Source: Dryocola sp051307055
Lineage (GTDB): Bacteria; Pseudomonadota; Gammaproteobacteria; Enterobacterales; Enterobacteriaceae
Direction of reading: 5' to 3'
NCBI RefSeq assembly: GCF_051307055.1
Contig: NZ_CP149994.1
Coordinates: 1,178,001 to 1,242,000, forward strand
Length of the DNA: 64,000 nucleotides
Part shown: in pieces, positions 35,742 through 44,665 of the stretch
How the letters are laid out: the number at the start of each line of letters is the position of its first letter
Position numbering within the stretch: position 1 is the first letter of the stretch
The notes under the pieces: model-generated
Database searches by the model: none
Seen by the model: only the letters and a program-made list of their open reading frames with translations
Told to the model about the DNA's origin: nothing
Translations under genes and position numbers: made by a program

Positions 35742-36023
35742 TTAGCTCAGATGCCGTTTTAGCTGCGCTAACAATATCTCTTCAATCAGTTCGCTGCGGC
35801 TGATATTTCTGGCTTCAGCAAGCTGGTTAAGCGCATCCACCGCGTCGTTGTTGAGCTTTAGCTCTACTCGCTTCAGGCCGCGGACTTTATCGCGTCTGAG
35901 CTGGTTACGTTTGTTGATGCGCAGCTGCTCATCGCGCGTTAGCGGATTGGTTTTTGGCCGCCCCGGGCGACGCTCGTCCGCGAACAGATCTAATGTTGTA
36001 CGGTCCGTTTGTTCTTTTGCCAT
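35742..36023 (-). CDS. ybfE: LexA-regulated protein YbfE (ribbon-helix-helix-like)
   Basis: This 93-residue protein belongs to the YbfE family; in E. coli it is an SOS gene of unknown function. The N-terminus is MAKEQTDRTTLDLFADERRPGRPK; the C-terminal half (RVELKLNNDAVDALNQLAEA) looks like a CopG/Arc-type ribbon-helix-helix. The start has no clear ribosome site. A degenerate LexA-like box overlaps the region just upstream. Confidence 0.85.
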   Translation of the reverse strand: MAKEQTDRTTLDLFADERRPGRPKTNPLTRDEQLRINKRNQLRRDKVRGLKRVELKLNNDAVDALNQLAEARNISRSELIEEILLAQLKRHLS

Positions 36024-36031
36024 GATTAGAG

Positions 36032-36051
36032 TACTGACAGGGAATTCAGGA
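36032..36051. promoter_or_regulatory. Degenerate LexA-like box upstream of ybfE
   Basis: TACTG-N10-CAGGA has the CTG-N10-CAG frame of an SOS box with symmetric departures (CTGA/TCAG for CTGT/ACAG). It lies 8-28 bp before the ybfE ATG, and LexA is known to regulate ybfE in E. coli. Confidence 0.35.
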
Positions 36052-36158
36052 TGCTGCGAGCAGAATGCTCCGGCGCATTTAAGCGCGCCATCATACATCA
36101 GCGAGTCCGGCGCGCCAACGCGTTAGCCGCAACTTGCGGCCAGTCGGTCTGTTTTTAA

Positions 36159-36935
36159 TCAGTTTGGGGAAGATTCATCGATAAAACGGTGAATGGCGCG
36201 TAAAACCGCTTCCGGTTTCTCGGCGTGAACCCAGTGACCTGCGCCTGCAACAACATGAGCACGTGCCTGAGGAAACTGCGCCAGCAGGGCAGCCCGATGC
36301 GTTTCATCCACATAAGGCGAAGCGCCGCCGCGGATAAACAGCGCCGGATGCTCCCAGGTGGGAACGGTTTGCCAGCCAACGATATTTTCGTATTCCTTCC
36401 ACAGCGCCGGCACGTTGAATTTCCACTCGCCATCGGCAAACGACTTCAGCAGGAACTGAATCACGCCTTCTTCTTTTATATGCTCGCGCATCAAAGCTGC
36501 GGCCTGCTGGCGCGTCTTCGCGCCAGCTTCGCTTACGGCGTTTATTCCCGCGAAGATTTCATCGTGGCGACGCACCTGATAGTCGACCGGCGCGATATCG
36601 ATCAGCACCAGTTTGTCGATGCGCTCAGGCGCGATAGCCGTTAAGGCCATTGCTACTTTCCCGCCCATCGAGTGGCCGATAATTATCGCCTTTTCAAAAC
36701 CGTATTCGTCCAGGGTTTCCAGCACGTCCTGCGCCATCGCCGGATAGTTCATTTCGTCGCTGCGGGGAGACAGGCCGTGATTACGCAGATCTATTTGCAG
36801 CAACGTATGATCCTGCCCGAGATCGCGGGCGAGCACGCCGAGGTTATCAAGGCTGCCAAACAGGCCGTGGATGAGAACAACAGGGGAATTGCTGGTCGAT
36901 TGTTGCGTAGTTTGCAGGCGAGCGTTTAATTTCAT
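36159..36935 (-). CDS. ybfF: Alpha/beta-hydrolase esterase YbfF
   Basis: YbfF hydrolyses short acyl esters and acyl-CoA thioesters in vitro; its physiological role is unsettled. The start MKLNARLQTTQQ gives 258 residues (E. coli 254). The oxyanion loop is LIHGLFGSLDNLG, the nucleophile elbow GHSMGG near residue 90, and the catalytic His in GAGHWVHAEKP near the end. It is divergent from seqA. Confidence 0.93.
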   Translation of the reverse strand: MKLNARLQTTQQSTSNSPVVLIHGLFGSLDNLGVLARDLGQDHTLLQIDLRNHGLSPRSDEMNYPAMAQDVLETLDEYGFEKAIIIGHSMGGKVAMALTAIAPERIDKLVLIDIAPVDYQVRRHDEIFAGINAVSEAGAKTRQQAAALMREHIKEEGVIQFLLKSFADGEWKFNVPALWKEYENIVGWQTVPTWEHPALFIRGGASPYVDETHRAALLAQFPQARAHVVAGAGHWVHAEKPEAVLRAIHRFIDESSPN

Positions 36936-37120
36936 GGCAAAGTTCTTTTTTTTGATTCGTAGGGTTAGGGTATCATGAAGGCATTCCTGCCGCAGTGCCG
37001 CGAACATTCAGTTTAATCTGGCTTTACCCGGCGGCACCTGTTTGGCGCTACCCGCTGTTGGGATTTGCCCCTATAATCCCAACGACTTGTATTCAGAATA
37101 AGATATCGCACTGGATGAAG

Positions 37121-37675
37121 ATGAAAACGATTGAAGTTGATGACGAGCTGTATCGCTATATTGCCAGCCACACGCAACACATTGGCGAGAGCGCGTCCGA
37201 TATTTTACGGCGTATGTTGAAATTTACCGCCGGTCAGACTTCCGCAGCGACGACTACCCCTACAGCGAATTCCGCACAGCTCGCGGCAACCCCTGCTTCC
37301 GAAGCGAAACCTGTAAATCGGGCTGGCGATCGCGTGCGCGCCGTCCGTGAGTTGCTACTCTCTGATGAGTACGCGGAACAAAAGAAAGCAGTTAATCGCT
37401 TCATGATGGTGCTTTCTACGCTCTATCAGCTGGATGCGAAAACCTTTGGTGAAGCGACCGAGTCTTTGCACGGCCGTACCCGCGTCTATTTTGCCGGCAA
37501 CGAGCAGACGCTGCTGGCCAGCGGCAATCAGACCAAGCCAAAACACGTTGCGGGCACCCCATACTGGGTTATCACCAATACCAATACGGGTCGCAAATGC
37601 AGCATGATCGAACACATCATGCAATCAATGCAGTTCCCGGCGGAATTGATTGAGAAGGTTTGCGGCACTATTTAA
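37121..37675 (+). CDS. seqA: Replication initiation regulator SeqA
   Basis: SeqA binds hemimethylated GATC clusters, sequesters oriC after initiation and organises new DNA. The 184 residues (E. coli 181) have an N-terminal oligomerisation domain (residues 1-35), a variable Ala/Thr/Pro linker and a C-terminal DNA-binding domain ending KCSMIEHIMQSMQFPAELIE. An ATG two codons upstream (37115) is possible. It is followed by pgm after 22 bp. Confidence 0.96.
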   Translation: MKTIEVDDELYRYIASHTQHIGESASDILRRMLKFTAGQTSAATTTPTANSAQLAATPASEAKPVNRAGDRVRAVRELLLSDEYAEQKKAVNRFMMVLSTLYQLDAKTFGEATESLHGRTRVYFAGNEQTLLASGNQTKPKHVAGTPYWVITNTNTGRKCSMIEHIMQSMQFPAELIEKVCGTI

Positions 37676-37697
37676 TCAGCGTCAAAAGGAAGGGCCA

Positions 37698-39338
37698 ATG
37701 GCTAACCACAACCGTGCAGGTCAACCTGCGCAACAGAGCGATTTGATTAACGTAGCCCAGCTAACGGCCCAGTACTACGTGCTGAAACCAGAAGCGGGTA
37801 ATAGCGAACATGCGGTGAAATTCGGCACTTCCGGCCACCGCGGCAGCGCGGCTCGTCATAGCTTTAACGAACCGCATATTCTGGCGATCGCGCAGGCGAT
37901 TGCTGAAGATCGTGCTAAAAATGGCATCACCGGGCCGTGCTATGTCGGTAAAGACACTCACGCCCTGTCCGAGCCTGCGTTTATCTCCGTGCTGGAAGTG
38001 CTGGCGGCAAACGGTGTGGATGTCATTGTCCAGCAGGCGAACGGCTATACGCCAACGCCTGCGGTCTCTAACGCGATTCTGATGCACAACAAAAAAGGCG
38101 GCGCTCAGGCGGACGGTATCGTTATCACGCCTTCGCACAACCCGCCTGAAGACGGCGGCATCAAATACAACCCGCCTAACGGCGGTCCGGCCGATACTAA
38201 CGTCACCAAAGTTATCGAAGAGCGTGCAAACGCGCTGCTGGCAGGCGGCCTGAAGGATGTGAAACGTATCTCACTCGACGAGGCCTGGGCAAGCGGGCAC
38301 GTGACGGAGCTGGATCTGGTGCAGCCGTTTATCGAAGGGCTGGTGGATATCATCGATATGGCCGCCATCCAGAAAGCGGGCCTGAAGCTGGGCGTTGATC
38401 CGCTCGGCGGCTCCGGCATCGAGTACTGGCAGCGTATCGCGAAACACTACAATCTGGATCTGACCATCGTAAACGATCAGGTGGATCAGACTTTCCGCTT
38501 TATGCATCTCGACAAAGACGGCGCGATCCGCATGGACTGCTCGTCCGAGTGCGCGATGGCAGGGCTGCTGGCGCTGCGCGATAAATTCGATCTGGCCTTT
38601 GCCAACGACCCGGATTATGACCGTCACGGCATCGTTACCCCGGCCGGCCTGATGAACCCGAACCACTATCTGGCCGTGGCGATTAATTACCTGTTCCAGC
38701 ATCGTCCGCAGTGGGGCAAAGATGTGGCGGTAGGTAAAACGCTGGTCTCTTCCGCAATGATTGACCGCGTGGTCAACGACCTGGGCCGCAAGCTGGTGGA
38801 AGTGCCGGTTGGCTTTAAATGGTTTGTAGACGGCCTGTTTGACGGCAGCTTCGGCTTTGGCGGCGAAGAGAGCGCCGGGGCCTCCTTCCTGCGTTTTGAC
38901 GGCACGCCATGGTCAACCGATAAAGACGGCATCATTATGTGCCTGCTGGCGGCAGAAATTACCGCCGTAACCGGTAAAAACCCGCAGCAGCATTATGACG
39001 AGCTGGCCGCCCGCTTCGGCGCGCCAAGCTACAACCGCCTGCAGGCTTCTGCTACTTCCGCGCAGAAAGCGGCGCTGTCAAAACTCTCTCCGGACATGGT
39101 CAGTGCTGATACCCTGGCGGGCGACCCGATCACCGCCCGCTTAACGGCGGCGCCGGGCAACGGCGCTTCCATTGGCGGCCTGAAGGTGATGACGGAGAAC
39201 GGCTGGTTCGCCGCGCGGCCTTCCGGTACGGAAGATGCGTACAAAATCTACTGTGAAAGTTTCCTGGGCGCTGAGCACCGTCAGCAGATAGAGAAAGAAG
39301 CGGTAGAGATTGTCAGCGAAGTGCTGAAGAACGCATAG
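37698..39338 (+). CDS. pgm: Phosphoglucomutase (alpha-D-glucose phosphate-specific)
   Basis: Pgm interconverts glucose-1-phosphate and glucose-6-phosphate for glycogen, UDP-glucose and trehalose routes. The start MANHNRAGQPAQQSD gives 546 residues, equal to E. coli. The phosphoserine loop is TPSHNPPEDGG near residue 146, the metal loop DPDYDRHG near residue 304, the sugar loop GEESAG and the phosphate loop RPSGTED. It forms a seqA-pgm operon. Confidence 0.97.
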   Translation: MANHNRAGQPAQQSDLINVAQLTAQYYVLKPEAGNSEHAVKFGTSGHRGSAARHSFNEPHILAIAQAIAEDRAKNGITGPCYVGKDTHALSEPAFISVLEVLAANGVDVIVQQANGYTPTPAVSNAILMHNKKGGAQADGIVITPSHNPPEDGGIKYNPPNGGPADTNVTKVIEERANALLAGGLKDVKRISLDEAWASGHVTELDLVQPFIEGLVDIIDMAAIQKAGLKLGVDPLGGSGIEYWQRIAKHYNLDLTIVNDQVDQTFRFMHLDKDGAIRMDCSSECAMAGLLALRDKFDLAFANDPDYDRHGIVTPAGLMNPNHYLAVAINYLFQHRPQWGKDVAVGKTLVSSAMIDRVVNDLGRKLVEVPVGFKWFVDGLFDGSFGFGGEESAGASFLRFDGTPWSTDKDGIIMCLLAAEITAVTGKNPQQHYDELAARFGAPSYNRLQASATSAQKAALSKLSPDMVSADTLAGDPITARLTAAPGNGASIGGLKVMTENGWFAARPSGTEDAYKIYCESFLGAEHRQQIEKEAVEIVSEVLKNA

Positions 39339-39355
39339 TCAGCAGCTGTAAAGCT

Positions 39356-39382
39356 AAAAAGGCGCCGCAGGGCGCCTTTTTT
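39356..39382 (+). terminator. Intrinsic terminator of seqA-pgm
   Basis: A GGCGCC/GGCGCC stem extended by A-T pairs is followed by six Ts. The 220-bp stretch from here to ybfA holds a 13-bp perfect palindrome (ACTAATGATTAGT, 39413-39425) of unknown meaning and no gene. Confidence 0.9.
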
Positions 39383-39602
39383 ACGCCTGTCGCCAGCAAA
39401 GACCATTATTTAACTAATGATTAGTACTTATTTAACTTTCCTGTAACTAAATTACGGAATGAACGTAAAGATCTGCGCAACGAGTGCGATCCGGTGGTCG
39501 GATGAGTAGTAAATTTTCAGCCGATGCGATACTATTTTGTTCAGATAACAAGTTCTGAATTCCCGGCTTTTGCTGCCGGTCACAAAATAAAGGGAGAAGC
39601 CT

Positions 39603-39809
39603 ATGTCTTTATACAAAGAATATCCTGCGCATCAGGTTATCCTGCGTCGCACCTTCGCAGTCATCATTGGCGTGCTGGCGCTGCCGGTGATGCTGTTCTG
39701 GAAAGATCGCGCGCGTTTTTACAGCTACCTGCACCGCGTCTGGTCGAAAACCAGCGATCAGCCGGTCTGGATGGCTCAGGCGGAAGCCGCCTCCGGCGAC
39801 TTCTACTGA
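39603..39809 (+). CDS. ybfA: Small membrane protein YbfA
   Basis: This 68-residue YbfA-family protein has one hydrophobic segment (RTFAVIIGVLALPVMLFW, about residues 17-34) and a conserved KDRARFYSYLHRVWSKTS tail. It has a good AGGGAGAAG ribosome site. Function is unknown. In E. coli it lies beside the kdp operon, which is missing here. Confidence 0.9.
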   Translation: MSLYKEYPAHQVILRRTFAVIIGVLALPVMLFWKDRARFYSYLHRVWSKTSDQPVWMAQAEAASGDFY

Positions 39810-39825
39810 AGCCTGAACTGAAGCC

Positions 39826-39855
39826 AAAAGGCTACCCGAAGGGGTAGCCTTTTTT
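39826..39855 (+). terminator. Intrinsic terminator of ybfA
   Basis: A stem AAAAGGCTACC/GGTAGCCTTTT with a short loop is followed by more Ts. Confidence 0.92.
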
Positions 39856-39903
39856 GTTATGGCAACTTGCTACACTTAGGATTCAACACAAAGGAGCCAG
39901 CCC

Positions 39904-40860
39904 ATGAGCGACAACATTCCGGTCGGCATCAGTGCCTGTTTACTCGGGGAGAAGGTCCGTTTTGACGGCGGCCATAAGCGGCTGGCCTTTGCCGTTAACG
40001 AGCTTGCGCCCTGGGTGCGTTTCGAGCCAGTTTGTCCGGAGATGGCGATAGGCTTGCCTACGCCGCGTCCGGCGCTGCGTCTGGTTAAAATCGATGAAGG
40101 CGAAATTGCGCTTCGCTTTAGCAACCGTACCGAAGGGGATTTAACCCCGGCGATGCGGGATTTTTCCGCCAGGCGTATCGCCGGGCTGGAACATCTTTGC
40201 GGCTATATCGTTTGCGCCAAATCGCCGAGCTGCGGCATGGAGCGGGTGCGGGTTTACGAGCCTGCGGGAAATAACAACCGTAAAAGCGGTACGGGGATCT
40301 TTACCGCAGAGCTTAAAAGCCAGATGCCCTGGCTACCCGTTGAAGAAGACGGTCGTTTACAGGATCCTGCCATCCGCGAGAATTTTGTCGAGCGTATTTA
40401 CACGCTTTTCGAACTCAATAACCTGCGCAAAAAAGGGCTGACGAGAGGCGGGCTTATCGGTTTTCACAGCCGCTATAAGCTGCTTTTACTGGCGCATTCC
40501 CAGCCGCAATATCGCGAGCTCGGGCGCTTTGTCGCGGATATCGAAAACTGGGATTCGCTGGATGCGTTCTTTATCGAATACCGCCAGCGCTTAATGGCCT
40601 TGCTTGAGCACCAGGCCACGCGCCGCAACCACACGAACGTGCTGATGCACGTTCAGGGCTACTTCCGTCGCCAGTTAAGCTCCCGCCAGCGTCAGGAGTT
40701 AGCGGGGCTTATCGATCGCTACCGGCAGGGAACCCAGCCGCTTCTGGCGCCTCTCACCCTGTTAAAACATTACATGGCAGAATATCCTGACCAGTATTTA
40801 GCGCAGCAACGCTATTTTGAACCCTATCCGGAAGCTTTACGCCTGCGCTACGGCAACTAA
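39904..40860 (+). CDS. rudS: tRNA 4-thiouridine desulfidase, TudS-DUF1722 fusion (RudS type)
   Basis: The 318-residue protein joins an N-terminal TudS (DUF523) domain (about 1-150) to a C-terminal DUF1722 domain (about 185-310). RudS proteins with this architecture are reported to turn 4-thiouridine of tRNA back to uridine, dampening near-UV growth arrest. The cysteines expected to hold the [4Fe-4S] cluster are seen in SACLLG (Cys12), PVCPE (Cys44) and KSPSCG (Cys110). E. coli K-12 YbgA at this locus has only the DUF1722 part. It lies 13 bp before phrB, so the two are probably co-transcribed. Function is inferred from domain architecture. Confidence 0.85.
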   Translation: MSDNIPVGISACLLGEKVRFDGGHKRLAFAVNELAPWVRFEPVCPEMAIGLPTPRPALRLVKIDEGEIALRFSNRTEGDLTPAMRDFSARRIAGLEHLCGYIVCAKSPSCGMERVRVYEPAGNNNRKSGTGIFTAELKSQMPWLPVEEDGRLQDPAIRENFVERIYTLFELNNLRKKGLTRGGLIGFHSRYKLLLLAHSQPQYRELGRFVADIENWDSLDAFFIEYRQRLMALLEHQATRRNHTNVLMHVQGYFRRQLSSRQRQELAGLIDRYRQGTQPLLAPLTLLKHYMAEYPDQYLAQQRYFEPYPEALRLRYGN

Positions 40861-40873
40861 TTCAGGGAGTTGT

Positions 40874-42298
40874 ATGGCCACTCATCTGGTCTGGTTTCGC
40901 AATGACTTACGTGTTTCCGATAATCTGGCGCTCGCGGCGGCCTGCCGCGATCCGCAGGCTAAGGTTATCGGCTTTTTTATCGCCACGCCTGAGCAGTGGC
41001 GGCAGCACAATATGTCGCCCCGTCAGGCAGAATTTATCTGGCAGCATCTTTTGGCGCTGCAAAACGCTCTGGCCGAACGAGGGATAGAGCTTTGCATAAA
41101 ACAGGTGGCCGATTTCGCCGCTTCCATTGCATGCCTGAAAAACTTCTGCGCCAGCCGGAACGTCGATGCGCTGTTCTACAACTATCAGTATGAAATCAAT
41201 GAACGCGAGCGTGATGCGGCGGCGGAGAAAACCCTCGGGCGGGAGGTGATATGCCAGGGTTTTGACGACAGCGTGCTTCTGCCGCCCGGCAGCGTGACCA
41301 CTGGCAATCATGAGATGTATAAGGTTTTTACTCCGTTCAGCAAGGCATGTATTAAACGCCTGCGGGAAGAGTTGCCGGAATGCGTGGCGGCGCCGCCTCC
41401 GCGTGGCGAACCGCTCGCCATCAAAGAACCAGCGCCGTTTAATTATCCGCGTGAAAAAGTGGATACCGCGCTGTTTCCCCTCGGCGAACGTGCGGCGATC
41501 GCAAAGCTTCGGGAGTTTTGCCTGCGTCCTGTCGCCGACTATTCTGCACAACGAGATTTTCCGGCAGTGGAAGGGACCAGCCGTTTATCGCCCTGGCTGA
41601 CGCTTGGGGTGATATCACCGCGTCAGTGTCTTCACCGATTATTAAAGGAGCATCCGCAGGCGCTGGAAGGCGGAGCGGGAGCTAGCTGGTTAAACGAATT
41701 AATCTGGCGTGAATTTTATCGTCACCTGCTGGTAGCTTACCCTAAGCTCTGCCGCTTTCATCCGTTTATCCCATGGACAGACAAGGTGCGCTGGCGTCAG
41801 GATGATGGGCATCTGAAAGCCTGGCAGCAGGGGAAAACCGGCTACCCGATTGTCGATGCCGCAATGCGTCAGCTCAACGCCACGGGCTGGATGCACAACC
41901 GCCTGCGTATGGTCGCAGCCAGCTTTCTGGTAAAAGATTTGCTCATCGACTGGCGGGCGGGCGAGCGCTATTTTATCTCGCAGTTGCTTGATGGCGATCT
42001 TGCGGCAAATAACGGCGGCTGGCAGTGGGCGGCCTCCACCGGCACCGATGCCGCCCCCTATTTCCGCATTTTCAATCCCACCACGCAGGGGGAGCGATTT
42101 GATGCCGAAGGGGCGTTTATTCGTCGCTGGGTGCCCGAACTCAGGATCGTTCCCGGCAAACATATTCATTCTCCCTGGATGTGGGCCGATAAACAGCAGC
42201 AGACTCTGGACTATCCGCGCCCGATTGTTGACCATAAGCAGGCACGTACTGCGACACTTGCCGCCTATGAGGCGGCCCGAAAACCGGAAGACCAATAA
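40874..42298 (+). CDS. phrB: Deoxyribodipyrimidine photolyase
   Basis: PhrB repairs cyclobutane pyrimidine dimers with FAD and a folate antenna, driven by blue/near-UV light. The start MATHLVWFRNDLRVSD gives 474 residues (E. coli 472). The N-terminal Rossmann-like antenna domain is followed by the FAD domain with GYPIVDAAMRQLNATGWMHN and RIFNPTTQGERFD. It has GGGAG upstream. The upstream rudS also concerns UV damage response. Confidence 0.97.
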   Translation: MATHLVWFRNDLRVSDNLALAAACRDPQAKVIGFFIATPEQWRQHNMSPRQAEFIWQHLLALQNALAERGIELCIKQVADFAASIACLKNFCASRNVDALFYNYQYEINERERDAAAEKTLGREVICQGFDDSVLLPPGSVTTGNHEMYKVFTPFSKACIKRLREELPECVAAPPPRGEPLAIKEPAPFNYPREKVDTALFPLGERAAIAKLREFCLRPVADYSAQRDFPAVEGTSRLSPWLTLGVISPRQCLHRLLKEHPQALEGGAGASWLNELIWREFYRHLLVAYPKLCRFHPFIPWTDKVRWRQDDGHLKAWQQGKTGYPIVDAAMRQLNATGWMHNRLRMVAASFLVKDLLIDWRAGERYFISQLLDGDLAANNGGWQWAASTGTDAAPYFRIFNPTTQGERFDAEGAFIRRWVPELRIVPGKHIHSPWMWADKQQQTLDYPRPIVDHKQARTATLAAYEAARKPEDQ

Positions 42299-42299
42299 G

Positions 42300-43043
42300 A
42301 TGAAAAATAGCGAACTGGAACGCCTGATCGATGAGAAACTCAACAGCGCGGCGATAAGCGATTACGCGCCAAACGGCCTGCAGGTTGAGGGACGCGAGGA
42401 GATTCGCAAAATCATTACCGGCGTAACGGCAAGCCAGGCGCTGCTGGACGAGGCGGTGCGGCAGAATGCCGACGCGGTGATTGTGCACCACGGCTATTTC
42501 TGGAAAGGCGAATCACCGGTTATTCGCGGCATGAAGCGTAACCGTCTGAAAACGCTGCTGGCGAACGACATCAATCTTTACGGCTGGCATTTGCCGCTGG
42601 ATGCGCATCCGCAGCTGGGTAATAACGCGCAGTTAGGCTCCCTGTTGGGCATTGAAACTAAAGGTGAAATAGAGCCTTTGGTGCCGTGGGGAGAATTTCC
42701 AGCGCCGCTTTCCGGGGTGGAGCTTGCTTCATGGATTGAGATACGGCTTGGCCGCACGCCGCTGTGGTGCGGCGATACCGGGCCGGAAAACATTCGTCGC
42801 ATCGCCTGGTGCACCGGGGGTGGGCAAAGCTTTATCGACAGCGCCGCGCGTTTTGGCGTGGACGCGTTTATTACCGGCGAAGTTTCCGAACAAACCATCC
42901 ACTCGGCGCGTGAACAAGGCCTGCATTTTTATGCCGCCGGCCACCACGCGACCGAACGCGGCGGCATCCAGGCGCTGAGCGACTGGCTCAACAGCGAAAC
43001 GGATCTGGACGTTACCTTTATCGATATTCCTAACCCGGCATAA
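42300..43043 (+). CDS. ybgI: NIF3-family metal-binding protein YbgI
   Basis: This 247-residue protein equals E. coli YbgI, a toroidal hexamer with a dinuclear metal site; reported activities are tentative (peptidase or GTP cyclohydrolase I type 2-like). Metal ligands fit VIVHHGYFWKGE near residue 60 and AGHHATERGG near residue 215. It starts one base after the phrB stop, so translation is coupled, and it precedes pxpBC. Confidence 0.92.
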   Translation: MKNSELERLIDEKLNSAAISDYAPNGLQVEGREEIRKIITGVTASQALLDEAVRQNADAVIVHHGYFWKGESPVIRGMKRNRLKTLLANDINLYGWHLPLDAHPQLGNNAQLGSLLGIETKGEIEPLVPWGEFPAPLSGVELASWIEIRLGRTPLWCGDTGPENIRRIAWCTGGGQSFIDSAARFGVDAFITGEVSEQTIHSAREQGLHFYAAGHHATERGGIQALSDWLNSETDLDVTFIDIPNPA

Positions 43044-43063
43044 CGCGATATTCAGGAGGAAAA

Positions 43064-43720
43064 GTGCAAAGAGCGCGGTGTTATTTACTAGGCGAAAGCG
43101 CGGTGGTTCTGGAGCTGGAGCCGCCGATATCCCTTGAGAGCCAGCAACGTATCTGGGGACTGACCCGCAGGCTGGAAGAAGCCGATGCGGTACGGGAGGT
43201 GATCCCGGGCATGAATAACATTACGGTCGTGCTGCGCGAGCCGCAGAGCCTGGCGCTGGACGGCATCGAACGGATCCAGCGCTGGTGGGAAGAAAGCGAA
43301 GCGATGATCCCTGACTCACGGCGCATTGAGATCCCTGTTCTCTACGGCGGCGAAGTCGGGCCGGATCTTGACGTGGTTGCGGAACATAGCGGCCTGACGC
43401 CCCGTCAGGTTGTGGAGCAGCATTCCGGCGCTGAATATGTGGTTTATTTCCTCGGCTTTCAGCCCGGATTTGCCTACCTCGGCGGGCTTGCTGCGTCGTT
43501 ACAAACACCGCGCCGCGCTGAGCCTCGCTTGCTGGTGCCGGCGGGTTCCGTCGGCATCGGCGGCAGCCAGACGGGAATTTATCCCCTTGCGACGCCCGGC
43601 GGCTGGCAGATTATCGGCCAGACATCCGTAAAACTGTTTAACCCTGCGATGGAATCGCCAGCGTTGTTAGCGCCGGGCGATACCGTGCGCTTTGTGCCTC
43701 AGAAGGAGGGCGTGTGCTGA
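43064..43720 (+). CDS. pxpB: 5-oxoprolinase subunit PxpB
   Basis: PxpB is one of three subunits (PxpABC) of the ATP-dependent prokaryotic 5-oxoprolinase that opens pyroglutamate to glutamate. The 218 residues match E. coli. Motifs include FLGFQPGFAYLGGL, VPAGSVGIGGSQTGIYP and a GTG start after AGGAGG. It overlaps pxpC by seven bases. The partner gene pxpA, normally next, is absent from this locus. Confidence 0.94.
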   Translation: MQRARCYLLGESAVVLELEPPISLESQQRIWGLTRRLEEADAVREVIPGMNNITVVLREPQSLALDGIERIQRWWEESEAMIPDSRRIEIPVLYGGEVGPDLDVVAEHSGLTPRQVVEQHSGAEYVVYFLGFQPGFAYLGGLAASLQTPRRAEPRLLVPAGSVGIGGSQTGIYPLATPGGWQIIGQTSVKLFNPAMESPALLAPGDTVRFVPQKEGVC

Positions 43721-44646
43721 AGATTATTCGTGCCGGGATGCACACTTCTGTGCAGGATAGCGGGCGCTATGGCTATCGTCAGCTGGGCGTCAGCCGCTGC
43801 GGCGCGCTGGACGGGCCGGCTTTGCGCATCGCCAATTTGCTGGTGGGAAATGACCCCGAAAGCGCCGCGTTAGAAATCACGCTTGGTCAGTGCGTGATTG
43901 AGTTTACGCAGGATGGCTGGTTTGCTTTAACAGGGGCGGGCTGTCATGCGGAGCTGGACGGTCATGCTGTCTGGACGGGATGGCGGCTGCCGGTGAAAGC
44001 CGGGCAACAGCTCCGTCTTCAGTCTCCGCAAAGGGGCATGCGCAGCTATGTCGCCGTTGCGGGCGGGCTGGATATCCCTTTATTGATGGGATCGGCAAGC
44101 ACCGATTTGAAAGCGCAGGTCGGCGGATTTGCCGGACGCCTGTTACGGGACGGCGATACGATCCCGCTTCTGCCTTCAACGCGCCATTTCCGCGAGGCGC
44201 GCGGCGTAAAACAGCTCCTGTGGGGCAATCGCATTCGTGCGCTCCCGGGGCCTGAATATCACGAGTTTAGCCGTTCCGCGCAGGAGAGCTTCTGGCGCCT
44301 GCCCTGGCAGCTCAGCCCGCAGAGCAACCGGATGGGTTACCGTTTCCAGGGGCAGCGTTTAGAACGTAATACCGATCGCGAGTTGTTATCCCATGGCTTG
44401 TTGCCGGGCGTCGTGCAGGTGCCGCATAACGGCCAGCCGATCGTCCTGATGAACGATGCGCAGACAACCGGCGGCTACCCGCGAATCGCCTGCGTGATTG
44501 AAGCGGATATGTATCATCTGGCGCAGCTGCGCCTGGGCGAGCCGATCCATTTTGTGCAGTGCACGCTGGAAGAAGCGCTTAAGGCTCGCCACGAGCGGCA
44601 GATCTACCTTGAGCAACTGGCCTGGAGGCTGAATGATGGCGACTGA
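43714..44646 (+). CDS. pxpC: 5-oxoprolinase subunit PxpC
   Basis: PxpC pairs with PxpB in 5-oxoprolinase. The 310 residues match E. coli, with the conserved N-terminus (MLKIIRAGMHTSVQDSGR) and SNRMGYRFQGQRLERN in the C-terminal half. GTG is the start, preceded by AAGGAGGG. It is directly followed by nei after 18 bp, where most relatives carry pxpA. Confidence 0.94.
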   Translation: MLKIIRAGMHTSVQDSGRYGYRQLGVSRCGALDGPALRIANLLVGNDPESAALEITLGQCVIEFTQDGWFALTGAGCHAELDGHAVWTGWRLPVKAGQQLRLQSPQRGMRSYVAVAGGLDIPLLMGSASTDLKAQVGGFAGRLLRDGDTIPLLPSTRHFREARGVKQLLWGNRIRALPGPEYHEFSRSAQESFWRLPWQLSPQSNRMGYRFQGQRLERNTDRELLSHGLLPGVVQVPHNGQPIVLMNDAQTTGGYPRIACVIEADMYHLAQLRLGEPIHFVQCTLEEALKARHERQIYLEQLAWRLNDGD

Positions 44647-44665
44647 TTTAACCCGGGGGTTATGA
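44636..44665 (+). pseudogene. Possible 5' remnant of pxpA (nine codons)
   Basis: An ATG inside the pxpC end opens a nine-codon frame, MATDLTRGL, then stops on the nei start. PxpA proteins begin M-x-I-D-L-N-A-D-L at the same overlap position. The shared M--DL pattern and the missing body suggest a deletion that fused the pxpA start to nei. The similarity is too short to be sure. Confidence 0.25.
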
